A stretch of 64,000 nucleotides of DNA from Eurosta solidaginis (lineage: Eukaryota > Arthropoda > Insecta > Diptera > Tephritidae), in assembly GCF_040869045.1 (NCBI RefSeq), contig NC_090319.1, positions 235,655,832 through 235,719,831 of the forward strand, in the 5' to 3' direction. Below the pieces are notes generated by a model. It searched no databases. It had not been told where the DNA came from and worked only from the letters and a program-made list of their open reading frames with translations. This document shows, one piece after another, positions 21,228-31,688 of this stretch; the first letter of the stretch is position 1, and the number at the start of each line of letters is the position of its first letter. Both the position numbers and the translations under genes were made by a program.

Positions 21228-23179
21228 AAAAACCATATCTATTATTGGCAAATATCAAACATGAGAAAGTTTATTTAACTTTTATAGCTTTTTATTGAAC
21301 TTAATTTAACTTTGCCCAATTCTGCACATCTATATACTAATGGCAGTTCTTAGTCCTCACATTTTCTACATTCAAATAATCGCAAGAGAAAAATTAACAT
21401 TTGTTTATTATACCATTTCTAATTGGAATTTGGAAAAAAATAAATGTTGAGAGAAAAAAAAGGTATATGTCACTGTGGCAACGCAAAAAAAATTACAAAA
21501 TAACACTTTCAGGTAAAGGGAGAGGGAGTAACGTGATCAAAGCATATATTTATGAACAGCTATTTTTCTTGTGTTTTCGATGTTACTTTCTCTCGCTCTA
21601 CACGCGTGAACAAATGATCATATACATGTTACCAAAAAATATAAAAGAGTTTAATTTAAGAGAACTTACATGATGAGATCCAACGTGGTCAGCAGGCGCC
21701 TGTTGAGGTGTGTTGGTTTGCTAAAAAATTGAAATGATGTCTTTTTCTCTCTCTATGATGAATATAATTCTTATTAGAAATTTTCTTTTGAACTATTCTC
21801 TGTATGCACAAAAAAAATTGTTATTGCCTCAAATATGTAAGACCATTGACCCCGTTTTTAACCCTACAATGTTCGAATCTATAATTCAGAACTTTTTAAA
21901 ACAAATTTTTACTCTTTTTTCCCAAATCAATTAAAATTACTCATTTAACGTTTCTTTCCTAGTTAGATTCTTTTAAATAATTACACTATAACAAGAAAAT
22001 TAGGTTTTGATTCATCTTAATAGTTTCAATTTCTTCTCCCTTTTCAACTTTGCTTTAGTTAATTTTTATTTTCTATTTGCTTATACCTACTTATATATTT
22101 TCCTTTAGGAATATGTACGCCTAGAGCCTATTTATATTATAAATGTATGTATATATACACGTATGTATATGAACCGTAATTATTCCTACATCATTTTTCT
22201 CTTTAAATAGGAAAACTTTTCACCACTATTTTTTTTTTTTTTTTTTGTAGTTTCTATGTGAAAAAAAAAATACTAATGATGAAATTATTAAAATCACAAA
22301 TTTTCCACATTAAATTTACGATTAGATCTCCGATCTCCTTTTTCTTTCCTATGTCTTAACACTTTACTTAATTAATTTTTAGTTTTTTTTTTTTTTTTTT
22401 TTACAGCGGTTAATAATTAAATGTAATAAAAAATTCATATATATTCATTTATATTTTTAGAGCAGGAAAAGTTAAATATTAAATAATATTAAACCACAAA
22501 AGTTAAATATAAATCGCATTGCATTTTGATCTCCAAGATCTCTAAACTGGAATCGAATTTAGTAATTTTCAAGCCTTTCCATGGCAAATCTAGTCTAAGT
22601 AAAGCTTTCTAAGAGGTCTTCATAATAAAGTGATTTACGTAACATTTTTGACCTCGTGCTTTAAAAATATATAGAAATCTGCCAACAGGTTCCCGGATGC
22701 TGATGCATTTTCTTGATTTTTCCTCCTGGTATCTGTTAGTACAACAGGAAAACTTGATGCAGGAAAAGGTTTATGGTTTTTTTTTTTTAACGTAATTCGT
22801 TGAAATTATCGTGGTTACGCGAGGAAAGCTTCAATATTTCCTTATATTTTTGTAATTTCACCCGTAACCGAAGTAAATTTGGTGACCATGCACCGTTTCA
22901 AAAAAACTAAGCTCGATGTGGTATCGAAGCACAACTTGTCACTTTGAGATCTCCAGCCAGAAAGAACGAGATCAATTTGGCGGAAATCGATCGTGCTCTC
23001 GTCTTTATCTCCTCATTTTCTCAAACCCATCATGCACGCAATTAGACCGTTTGCCACAGGTGTTGCCACTGAACTCCGTTTTGTAACTTTAACCCTATGA
23101 TGGTCAATGAAGCTAACTACCTAGCCTTTCTGATTTAGGACACACCTATGAATATTTCTATCAGAAAAGGTTTTCAAAA
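21228..23179. other. AT-rich unassigned DNA
   Basis: Nearly 2 kb with T-runs near 22230-22247 and 22384-22402 and no match to other parts of the window. Open frames are short (90 codons or fewer), low-complexity and unsupported. It looks like unique intergenic or intronic host DNA. I see no splice-coherent exon. Confidence 0.5.
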
Positions 23180-23999
23180 ACTAATTGTTTTGTGCATCTA
23201 AACAGAAATAAACAAATTTATTGACAGCAAAATGGGATCAGCAGTTGTAGCATTTATGTTATTGGAAGAAGAAAGTTGCGAGAAGGTCAAAAGGAAAATT
23301 TTAAGAGATCGCAGCAATCCATTTGAGTTGCCAGAGACAGCGTCATTAAAAATATTTCTTAATGTGGGTTTCTAAATATTTATAGAGTAATTGCAGTTTC
23401 ATTGCATACTATCGGATAAACAAAGAGGCTTTCCGAATGGTATTGGACGCCATTGAAGGACGCTTAACTTGCTCGAAAGTTCTGCCAGTGCTGCAACTAG
23501 CAGCTACGTTACGATTTTTAGCTGAAGGATCCTATCAAAGATCAGTTGGCAAGGATTCTAGCATGAGCGTAGGTAGAAGCACGGTGTCAACAATTTTAGA
23601 TGATGTGCTTCGTGAAGCCCTTCGCAATATCTGGATGTTTCTCCATAAATTCAATCAAAATACTGTTTTACATTGAATTTTTATGCGTTCCCCTATTAAG
23701 AATCAAAATATATGTAAATTTATTTTTATAAAATAAACCATTATTTACTTATATTTTTATAAAATATTCAACTGCAAGAGAAAAACAACTATAAAAAAAT
23801 TAAATCCAACGGCATTTAACTGATCTGATTGGTTTGTTTCCGACATCAAAATCGATATTATCGGATTCTCTGACACCTAAAACCGAAACTAATTCCAATT
23901 CGAACATAAAACCAATAACATTGGATTTCATGACACCAAAGTAATTCTTTTGTCGTTTTTAAATCCGATTCCGACAACAATTGGATTCCATGACAGCCC
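23180..23999 (+). mobile_element. PIF/Harbinger-type DNA transposon derivative (left copy)
   Basis: Ends at the terminal inverted repeat TTGGATTCCATGACAGCCC (about 23981-23999). The 5' terminal repeat is missing; homology with the right copy stops near 23180. It contains the N-terminal part of a transposase (23231-23676) and non-coding 3' sequence. Non-autonomous. Confidence 0.75.
23231..23676 (+). pseudogene. Harbinger transposase, N-terminal remnant
   Basis: Starts with an ATG at about 23231 (MGSAVVAFMLLEEE), then stops and frameshifts near 23373-23440. It continues as LDAIEGRLTCSKV, LPVLQLAATLRFLAEGSYQ and MSVGRSTVSTILDDVL. The 'LaatLRFLAxGSYQ...S.STVS.I' pattern is typical of PIF/Harbinger transposases. 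The DDE catalytic part is absent, so it cannot transpose itself. Confidence 0.75.
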
Positions 24000-24330
24000 T
24001 GAGTACTACATACTACTAAATTTCAATACGCATTATAGTCAGATGTAGCTGAAATATGTGTCTATGTTTCACCTATACACTAATTCTATGTATAACCTCT
24101 TATAATGGTGCGTGTCCACAAGTCATCACAACTGATTCAGCAACATGTTATACACTATGGCATCAGAGGGTTGTGTCTCGGCTTTTCGGTACACCCTGTG
24201 ATGTAGCTAGTTATTTAACCACTGCCGCTAGATAGGCACTCTAAGAATTATGCATTATCTAAGCGAGGATAAGCGTTTACGCGCAAACGTAAATAAGTTG
24301 TAATTCGTAATGTTCAGCTACTAAACTTTG
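24000..24330 (-). mobile_element. MITE of the 'agccgtg' family, partial (left arm)
   Basis: Reverse-complement homology with the complete copy at 26409-26816: 'aaatttcaatacgcattata', 'cagctacat', 'ggtacaccctg', 'ccgctagatagg', 'gcattatctaagcgag'. The terminal inverted repeats are lost. Its Harbinger neighbour is inserted in it, as judged from the right arm. Confidence 0.75.
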
Positions 24331-24429
24331 ACGCTCAGCACGGTCTGGCCAGTACACAAACTGCTATCTCAGCTTTAAAATGGCGTGAAATCGTCATGTT
24401 CTATATAAAGATTTGGTATTAATTATTTT

Positions 24430-24840
24430 TTTTTTTTTTTAAACATGTTAAGTTCTCCCTGTATTGCTCCGCCATCCCTAACACCAAACAAACAAACAAA
24501 ACACCAAAAAATGTTGCTTATCGTGGCACCCTCCCCACCATCGCGCAGGTTTACAAGTATGATATGTGTGAGAAGGAAACAATTATTTTCTCTTTCTAAC
24601 ACACTGCCGTTTGATACTTCGGTCAGTGTCAAACTAGCGTCGAACCCGGTGAAACCTGCGTGGAACATGAGTTTGACACTGAACGAAGTGTCAAAATTAC
24701 CGGGGTTGCTGTCGTCGAAAGCGACGCAGGGAAACAAAACAAGGATCGGAATATCAGATATGGGTTGCTGTGAAGGTATTTTTTTTTTTTTTTTGAACGA
24801 ATTTAGTTGAAAATGTAAAGTGCACCTATATGGGTCATAC
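24430..24840 (+). repeat. Hairpin-rich repeat between T-tracts (left arm)
   Basis: Bounded by T-runs at 24424-24440 and 24779-24795. Inside are CAGTGTCAAACT ... AGTTTGACACTG (12-bp inverted repeat) and a hairpin TTTGACACT-GAACGA-AGTGTCAAA near 24672-24695. The right-arm partner is at 27130-27495. Open frames on both strands arise from this symmetry and encode nothing recognisable. Confidence 0.6.
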
Positions 24841-24993
24841 ATAAAATAATACAGAAGTCTTCGATTGAGGTATCTGAAGGCGCGTAGTTATACCAACATT
24901 AAGGATACAAATATTAGTGCTAAGTTTTTCTACCTGTTCAAAAGATCGCCGCGAAAAACAGTTTGAAATCGTAGTCGACTGCAATAGCCCGTC

Positions 24994-25329
24994 CAAAAAT
25001 GGTGAACAAAGTCACACCCATGCCTTATCTCAGTGAATGCAACCATAGCAACAGTGAAATCCTCCCAAATTTCGTCCTCTTTCCTTTTTTTTATTCTCCG
25101 CAATGGAAATGGTTATTATACGAAGCATCTGGCCAAAATCACAAATGTTACCGTAATTTTCATGAGAAATCTCCAACAAGTCCTTTACAAGAATATCTTT
25201 GTAAAGACGTTTTAGTTTTAATTTTTCACTTGATCTTGGAAGTTTTTATTTAATAATAATAATGAAACTTTTTTTGACAATAAAACAGCTGATCGACAAT
25301 TAAGTTTATAAGGAATATTACTTACACCT
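24994..25329. other. Unassigned spacer
   Basis: Non-repetitive AT-rich sequence just inside the left arm. I see no gene. Confidence 0.4.
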
Positions 25330-25802
25330 TATAAATTTATATGCTTTAATGAGTCCCCTTAGTGTATTTATAACAAGAAATTGAAAAGGAAAACAAATTT
25401 TTGGAAATGGGCGTGGCATCCCAATTTTTCAATCAAGTATTTTCCACCATTTGACTTATCAAGTCAAAACTCTCCCTCATTGGTTTTTTTTAAATAAAGA
25501 ATCATAGACCAATGTAAAAGGCGATAGTTTTGTGAAAAATATCTTTATAGGAATCTTATTTTACTAAAACATTTGACCATTATTTATTCTGCGTTTCGAT
25601 AGCCATTACTGGAAGGCGAATTGAACTGTTGTGAAGAAAATCAATATCCTTGTTTTTTACAAATATGAATATTTATATCAAAATCGGCTAGAATTATCTA
25701 ATAAACCCCCATTTTGACAACACTTAGTTGAACTGTATGACAGCCGTCAGCCTAAGATATAATGTCCGGTTACAACCGAACTTAGACACCCTTTCTTGTT
25801 CT
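25330..25802 (+). mobile_element. Divergent DINE-1-like element, 3' fragment
   Basis: Contains 'atgggcgtggcatccc' and ends with a variant hairpin (GTCCGG-TTACAA-CCGAAC) followed by 'ttagacacccttTcttgtt', the family terminus. It resembles the 3' part of the minus-strand copy at 36547 more than the 3-kb copy, which suggests two subfamilies. Confidence 0.6.
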
Positions 25803-26139
25803 TATTTTTTTATCAAAACAGGTAAATTCTAAACAACATGAATGCCTGTTTTAAATCCAGACCTATTTGCCATTTGAATGGGTCAATTTTCGAAATATTA
25901 GTGCGGGTAAAAAATCATTCGAAAAACGAGAGTGCTTTTTTTGGCTCATGAAGTCTTCAGTGCTTTCGGGAAATATAACTTGTACCCTTGCACCAAGTTG
26001 ACCGACTCCATCTTGGCCTAATCTGAATAAAAAAAAATATTTGGTGGTATCAAAATCCTCGTTAAGTGTTGCTGAACAAGGCAAGAAAGTCCCTTTCGGG
26101 CGTAACTATTTCCAACAACGTCTAAATATATGTATACAT

Positions 26140-26398
26140 CAAGGCATGGCGAATCGCAAGATGTACCGAATTAACATCATTTGGGCATGGTGAATCGCAA
26201 GACGTACCGAATTAACATAATTTGGGCATGGGTATAACAAGACGTACCGAATTAACATCATTTGGGAAAACATGGTGAATCGCACGACTTACCGAATTAA
26301 TATCATTTGGGCATGGTGAGTCGCAAGACGTACCGAATTAACATAATTTGGCCATGGTGAATCGCAATGCGTACCGAATTAACATCATTTGAAAATCG
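26140..26398 (+). repeat. Minisatellite, ~41-46 bp unit, six copies
   Basis: Unit landmarks: 'gcatggtgaatcgcaagac', 'gtaccgaattaacatcattt'. Six imperfect copies, with small indels in copies 3 and 4. Not flanked by any cas-like gene; the units are contiguous without spacers. Confidence 0.9.
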
Positions 26399-26408
26399 CT
26401 TATATATT

Positions 26409-26816
26409 AGCCGTGTTTTTTAACACGCGCGTATACGTTTCGTTTGCGCGTGTAAAAAAACGCGTATCTTCGCTTAGATAATGCTTAGGAGACCCATCTA
26501 GCGGCTGTGGTTAAACAACTAGCTACAGCAACAGGGTGTACCGAAAAGCGGAGACGCAACGCTCTGATGGCCATAGGGTATAACATATAGCTGAATCTGT
26601 TGCGATGAATTGTGGACACACATAGAATACATAGAATTAGTGTAGAGGGTGAAACAAAGACACATATTTCAGTTACATCTGAGTATAATGCGTATTGAAA
26701 TTTAGTAGGACAAAATTTATGCGCAGCAATTTCAGAGGTGTATTTATAGTTTGTCCCTTAGCAGTCAATATAAAGTTTAAGCGTAAACGGATATACGCGC
26801 GTTAAAAAACACGGCT
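26409..26816 (+). mobile_element. Complete 408-bp MITE with 16-bp perfect TIR
   Basis: The termini AGCCGTGTTTTTTAAC are perfect inverted repeats, then continue with a 2-bp offset (GCGCGTATA). Flanks read att on both sides, or TA if the repeat is taken to start at GCC, so the target duplication is ATT or TA and the superfamily is not settled. Homologous internal DNA occurs in both inverted-repeat arms. No coding capacity. Confidence 0.82.
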
Positions 26817-27649
26817 ATTATAAAAATTGATTTTAGTTCATTAAATCAATATGTCGCTGTGTTAGTAAGACTAAAATCATCGTAGTGGGTAGTACTAGTA
26901 GGTAGTAGGTAGTAGGAAGAAATGTGGTAGAACATATGCACGCAAGTTACGGGCAGTCTCCACACACAAGACGGCTTTTTGCAGTCGACCACGATTTCAA
27001 ACTGTTTTTCGCGGCGAACTTTTGAACAGGTAAAAAAACTTAGCACTCATTTGTATTCTTAATGTTGGTATAACTACGCGCCTTCAGATACCTCAATCGA
27101 AGACTTTATATTATGTAGGACCCATATAGGTGCACTTTACATTTTCAACCAAATTCGTTCAAAAAAAAAAACATACCATCACCTTTCTGATATTCCGATC
27201 CTTTTTTTGTTTCCCTGCGTCGCTTTCGACGACAGCAAGCCCGGTAATTTTGACACTTCGTTCAGTGTCAAACACATGTTCCACGCAGGTTCCACCGGGT
27301 TCGACGCTAGTTTGACACTGACCGAGGTATCAAACGGCAGTGTGTTAGAAAGAGAAAGGAATTGTTTCCTTCTCACACATATCATACTTGTAAACCTGCA
27401 CTATGGTGGGGAGGGTGCCACGATAAGCAAAATTGCGAGTTTGTTTGGTGTTAGGGATCACGGAGCAATAAAGGGAGAACTTAACATGTTTTTTTGAAAA
27501 ATAATAATTAATACCAAATCTTTATATAGAACATGACGAATAGAATATTTCACGCCAATTTAAAGCTGAGATAGTAGATTGTGTACTGGCCAGACCGTGC
27601 TGAGCGTCAAAGTTTAGTAGCTGAACATTACGAATTACAATTTATTTAC

Positions 27650-27938
27650 GTTTGCGCGTAAACGCTTATCCTCGCTTAGATAATGCATAATGCTTAGAGT
27701 GCCTATCTAGCGGCAGTGGTTAAATAACTAGCTACATCACAGGGTGTACCGAAAAGCCGAGACACATCCCTCTGATGCCATAGTGTATAACATGTAGCTG
27801 AATCAGTTGTGATGAATTGTGGACACGCACCATTTTAAGAGGTGATACATAGAATTAGTGTAGAGGTGAAACATAGACACACATTTCAGCTACATCTGAG
27901 TATAATGCGTATTGAAATTTAGTAGTATGTAGTACTCA
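27650..27938 (+). mobile_element. MITE of the 'agccgtg' family, 5' part (right arm)
   Basis: Matches 26450-26720 of the complete copy. It is interrupted by the Harbinger derivative at 27939; the remaining MITE DNA resumes at 30560 ('ttttatgcgcagcaatttcag'). Confidence 0.78.
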
Positions 27939-28021
27939 GGGCTGTTATGGAATCCAATTGTTGTCGGAATCGGATTTAAAAACGACAAAAAAATTACTTT
28001 GGTGTCATGAAATCCAATGTT

Positions 28022-29619
28022 CAAATTCAAATTCAAATTCAAATTTATTAGTTGAAAAAAGTGGTTGTGACAGTAAGACGGAGTCTTTTATAGCACATCG
28101 TCCGTTTTATAAATACAATATAATTACCATAAAACTAAATTCGAGCTTAAGATTAACAATAAAACGATTTTCTTATAATTCATATTAATGTTAAATCTAA
28201 ACTTAATGTTAAGCCTTAAATATACACTTAAGACTAAAGAGTAGAGCCATTTAAATATGGTAGGAAAGAAAAAAAGAGATAGGAAGTGAAAGAGATGTAG
28301 TCATGCAGTTATGTTGAAATCACAATATTCACGCTGAGCTGAAGTAATCATGGATCACCTTATTGTAATTGCTCCTACTCAAAGCACCCTTGAGAAAATC
28401 AGGTATAGAGTTCCAAAGCCTTACAGCATTTACAAAAAATAGCCTCGATGAGGCCAGATAGTAATATTTGGGGATTATCAGATTGCGGTGCCTACAAGAC
28501 TTTGGGAATTTAAGCTTTTCGTAAAGATATTGAGGGGTTTTGAACTCGATGAGCTTGAACATATAAATACAGTTTCGCGCCTCAATGTACTCAAAAATGC
28601 TGCATCCTAGTATTTCGCGCTTAAATTGAGAGATGTGATCATATTTCCTTAGGCCGTAGACATAACGCGTGATATTGTTGAACGCAACATCAATTTTGTG
28701 GTACGAGGCAGAATCAAACTGACTATAAACTAGCTCTGAGTACGTTATGTGTGGGACTATAAGCTGAACAGCTAGCTTTTTTCTTGTCTCTAAGGGAGTA
28801 AACGAGGCAGACATTCTTAATCTGCGTAAAACCGAATAAACACTACTCACGACTTTATTAACGTGGTCAACACAGTTCATTTTAGAATTTATCACAAAAC
28901 CTAAATTCCTAATTTTGTCAGTAAACGGAAGAACACTATTTCCAACTAACAATTTAGGAATATCTTCAACGTGCACAACACTGTTACTAATGGGCAACAC
29001 ATAGGACTTTTGAGCATTTAAACAGAGACAGTTTTCAAACGCCCATTTCGAAATTGCAGACAAATCACTATTAATTTTAAAACACAAATCCTCGACGAGA
29101 CCAACACGGCTAGACAAATATAATTGAATGTCATCGGCATAGGCATGGATATTTACGTACTGGCAAACAGAGAACACATCATTGACAAAAAGACTAAACA
29201 GGAGAGGGCCTAGTACAAAGCCTTGTGGTACACCCGAGGAAACAGTACATGGTTTTGATGCAGAGCCTTTGCATAACACTCTCTGGGTCCTTCTCGCCAA
29301 ATAACTAGCCATAAGCTTTACAGAACTGTCAGAGAAGCCAAAATAGGACTCAAGCTTTTTGCATAGGAGACTATGGCTGACTGAGTCAAATGCTTTAGAG
29401 AAATCAAGGAGACACAGGAGAGTAAGGTCACTATTATCGAATTTTACTCTTATATCGTCAAGTATTTTTATTATTGCAGTAGAGCAACTATGCTTGGATC
29501 TAAACCCTGATTGGAATGGGCTTAAAAGATGGTGATCTAGGACATATTTTGAAATTTGAGAGGCCATCAAGGACTCACACACTTTTGCAAAAGCAGATAA
29601 GATGCTAATAGGCCTATAT
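28022..29619 (-). mobile_element. 5'-truncated LINE insertion with empty site known
   Basis: The 3' end on the minus strand is a short tandem tail of TTTGAA repeats (28022-28050). The 5' end is truncated just before the RT region (IYRPISILSAFAKV). The flanks show ATGTT on both sides (28017-28021, 29620-29624). The left arm keeps the uninterrupted site at about 23911-23932, which fixes both boundaries. Confidence 0.88.
28329..29582 (-). CDS. LINE reverse transcriptase, C-terminal 417 codons, uninterrupted
   Basis: The enzyme copies LINE RNA at a nicked target. Visible RT blocks: SPFQSGFRSKHSCSTAI, LDFSKAFDSVSH, SGVPQGFVLGPLLFSLFVND (Ser to Phe in the usual PQGSVLGP), and HAYADDIQLY with the catalytic Asp pair. 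These are followed by the thumb and a C-terminal region with ITYSELVYS, ITRYVYGL and a terminal LFVNAVRLWNSIP. The endonuclease and ORF1 are absent because of 5' truncation, and translation from the first Met is only nominal. The open frame suggests a fairly recent insertion. CR1/jockey-like by motif style; clade not certain. Related fragment at 6490-7505. Confidence 0.9.
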   Translation of the reverse strand: MCESLMASQISKYVLDHHLLSPFQSGFRSKHSCSTAIIKILDDIRVKFDNSDLTLLCLLDFSKAFDSVSHSLLCKKLESYFGFSDSSVKLMASYLARRTQRVLCKGSASKPCTVSSGVPQGFVLGPLLFSLFVNDVFSVCQYVNIHAYADDIQLYLSSRVGLVEDLCFKINSDLSAISKWAFENCLCLNAQKSYVLPISNSVVHVEDIPKLLVGNSVLPFTDKIRNLGFVINSKMNCVDHVNKVVSSVYSVLRRLRMSASFTPLETRKKLAVQLIVPHITYSELVYSQFDSASYHKIDVAFNNITRYVYGLRKYDHISQFKREILGCSIFEYIEARNCIYMFKLIEFKTPQYLYEKLKFPKSCRHRNLIIPKYYYLASSRLFFVNAVRLWNSIPDFLKGALSRSNYNKVIHDYFSSA

Positions 29620-29866
29620 ATGTTATTGGTTTTATGTTCGAATTAGAATTAGTGTCGGTTTTAGGTGTCACAGAATCCGATAATATCGATTTTGATGTCG
29701 GAAACAAACCAATCAGATCAGTTAAATACCGATGGATTTAATTTTTGCATAGTTGTTTTTCTTTTGCAGTGGAATATTTTATAAAAATTTAAGTAAATAA
29801 TGGTTTATTTTATAAAAATAAATTTACATACATATATTTTGATTCTTAATAGGGGAAAGCATAAAA

Positions 29867-30312
29867 ATTCAATGCAAAACATTATTTTGATTAAATTTAT
29901 GGAGAAACATCCAGATATTGCGAAGGGCTTCACGAAGCACATCATCTAAAATCGTTGACACCGTGCTTCTACCTACGTTCATGCTAGAATCCTCGCCAAC
30001 TGATCTTTGATAGGATCATTCAGCTAAAAATAGTAACGTAGCTGCTAGTTGCAGCACTGGCAGAACTTTCGAGCAAGTTAAGCGTCCTCCAATGGTGTCC
30101 AATATCATTCGGAAAGCCTCTTTTTTTATGCGATAGTATGCAATGAAACTGCAAGTACTCTATAAATATTTAGAAACCCACATTAAGAAATATTTTTAAT
30201 GACGCTGTCTCTGGCAACTCAAATTATTGCTGCGATCTCTTAAAATTTTCCTTTTGACCTTCTCGCAACTTTCTTCTTCCAATAACATAAATGCTACAAC
30301 TGCTGATCCCAT
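29867..30312 (-). pseudogene. Harbinger transposase N-terminal remnant (right copy)
   Basis: Mirror of 23231-23676. The same ATG start context (gatcccattttggtgtc on plus) and the same blocks, with independent lesions. Catalytic domain absent in both, so the deletion predates the inverted duplication. Confidence 0.72.
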
Positions 30313-30559
30313 TTTGGTGTCAATAAATTTGTTTATTTCTGTTTAGATGCACAAAACAATTATTTTATAAAATTTTGTCAAAAAAATTAACATCAAAATT
30401 GCGGGGCACCGATAACACTGCAAAACAGCTGATTCGAACATCGCTTTTATTTACATTCGAAAAGAGCAAAACCAATACCGTTTTATAACACCAATTTAAA
30501 TCAATATTGGTTTGTAATTCCGACAAAACGCAAAACCGACTTGGATTCCATGACAGCCC

Positions 30560-30672
30560 AGACTAGTTTTATGCGCAGCAATTTCAGAAGTTGATTTAAA
30601 GTTTGACGCTTAGCAGTCTATATAAAGTTTAAGCGTAAACGTCTATATATATAAAAAAAAAACACAGCTAAT
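30560..30672 (+). mobile_element. MITE of the 'agccgtg' family, 3' part (right arm)
   Basis: Continues the MITE interrupted at 27938; ends in a degenerate terminal repeat (aaaaaaaaaacacagct). Confidence 0.7.
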
Positions 30673-31139
30673 CTAAAAGTAATTAAGAGCTAATTAAACT
30701 TACTAAACCCTAACGTCATTGTCGTAACCATACCCATATCCATAACCATCTCCAAAGTGATCGATTAATGGTGTCTTAACCTAAAAATCGTCAAAATTTC
30801 ATAAAAATGAAGAAAACGCAAAAAATTGCAAACATATTCCACAATAAATAAGTCTCTTAGTCATAAAGTATCCAAAACTATGAAAACATCTACAAAAAGT
30901 TATTAAATTCACCAACTCAAATATTTTTAGGTTATGGATATGGCGAAAAGCCAAAAACCAATTGGTTGGCTATGGTATGGTTATGGCGTAAGCGTTATGG
31001 TATGGCACCATTTCCATAAGGTAGGTTCGATCAGCTGTTTTATCTGGTTATGGCTTTATGGTTATAAGTCACCATTAATTCGCCATTTATGTGAACCAAA
31101 AAGACTGTGAAGTCCACAGTAACGTAATATAGCGGCAGG
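30673..31139. other. Unassigned DNA with short inverted motifs
   Basis: Contains 'aaccatacccatatccataacc' near 30728 and several 'ggttatgg', 'ctatggtatggttatgg' motifs between 30930 and 31080, reverse-complement-like to each other. Possibly a decayed MITE, but I cannot define termini. No coding region. Confidence 0.4.
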
Positions 31140-31253
31140 TCATAAAATATTACGGCCGTCATGATGGTAGAAACTCGTTATTATGAAAGCGGTGAACATT
31201 TTGTCAAACATCTCAAAAATACACACCATTAAACATACAAACATATTGCATAT
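31140..31253 (-). other. LTR-adjacent segment shared with 13335-13446
   Basis: Reverse complement of the segment that follows the 5' LTR of C-13kb, with a few differences. Here it lies beyond the 3' LTR of the minus-strand copy. Homology stops at the same internal point ('gccgctatattacgtt'). Confidence 0.7.
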
Positions 31254-31688
31254 TGTAACGAATTTAGTGCAAATTCCTCTTATTTGCAACCTTCTACTAA
31301 CGTTCGAATCACTAAACTGTGAATAAATAATTTCAATATTCAATAATGCAAAATGGCCTTTATTCAAGTACAACTACTTCTTCGATTTCCTCGTTCCATA
31401 CTTCTAGGCGTTTCCAGAATTTACTTAGTTACTAGTTATAAAATTATAACTACAGATGCACGTCTATAGCTTCTCATATGCGCGTGTATATGTGAGTGAC
31501 ACTTGCATAAATTATTGCCTACTTTTGGAAGTATCTCAGATATATGCATGCATTTGTGCTTTGCTCTCCGCTGCTTGTATGGACATATGTGTAGACATAA
31601 TGATTAATTTGGTTATGTCCATACCAGTCACTGCTCACTATCGGTTTAGAGATGATAGTACCCCTTAGTGTTGTTATTATTCGTCACA
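31254..31688 (-). repeat. 3' LTR of C-31kb, with promoter-region deletion
   Basis: 435 bp instead of 500. The missing ~64 bp correspond to the TATA box and initiator region of the 13-kb LTR (roughly 13146-13210). The termini TGTAACGAAT / TTCGTCACA and the 'gcagcggagag' block are retained. Confidence 0.85.

Larger units (their letters stand above)
23180..24993 (+). repeat. Left arm of a large imperfect inverted repeat
   Basis: Contains, in order, a Harbinger derivative, a MITE part, a T-tract element and a short tail. All recur in reverse order and orientation at 26972-30345. Homology starts near 'ttgttttgtgcatctaaacag' and ends near 'cgtagtcgactgcaa'. Arm length is about 1.8 kb once the LINE in the other arm is discounted. 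The arms differ by many point changes and small indels, so the duplication is old. Confidence 0.82.
26972..30345 (-). repeat. Right arm of the large inverted repeat
   Basis: Reverse-complement counterpart of 23180-24993, enlarged by a 1.6-kb LINE (28022-29619). Element order is exactly mirrored: tail, hairpin-rich repeat (27130-27495), 'cacggtctggccagtacac' block (27580-27600), MITE part (27650-27938), Harbinger. Confidence 0.82.
27939..30559 (-). mobile_element. PIF/Harbinger-type derivative (right copy), with nested LINE
   Basis: Both terminal inverted repeats are present: GGGCTGTTATGGAATCCAA at 27939 and TTGGATTCCATGACAGCCC ending 30559 (one mismatch). About 1.0 kb excluding the LINE. It is nested in a MITE. 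No clear 3-bp target duplication survives (tca versus aga). The transposase remnant is on the minus strand. Confidence 0.8.

Noticed and set aside
26140..26398. CRISPR-like repetition
   Set aside because: Units are contiguous without unique spacers, there is no cas-like gene, and the genome is eukaryotic; it is a minisatellite.
24423..27497. Open frames of 68-139 codons on both strands around 24423-24842 and 27179-27497
   Set aside because: They mirror each other because the DNA is an inverted repeat with internal hairpins; no domain, no start context and strong low-complexity ends.
27939..30559. A clear TWA target duplication for the Harbinger derivative
   Set aside because: The flanking triplets (tca and aga) do not match; decay or a different boundary is possible.
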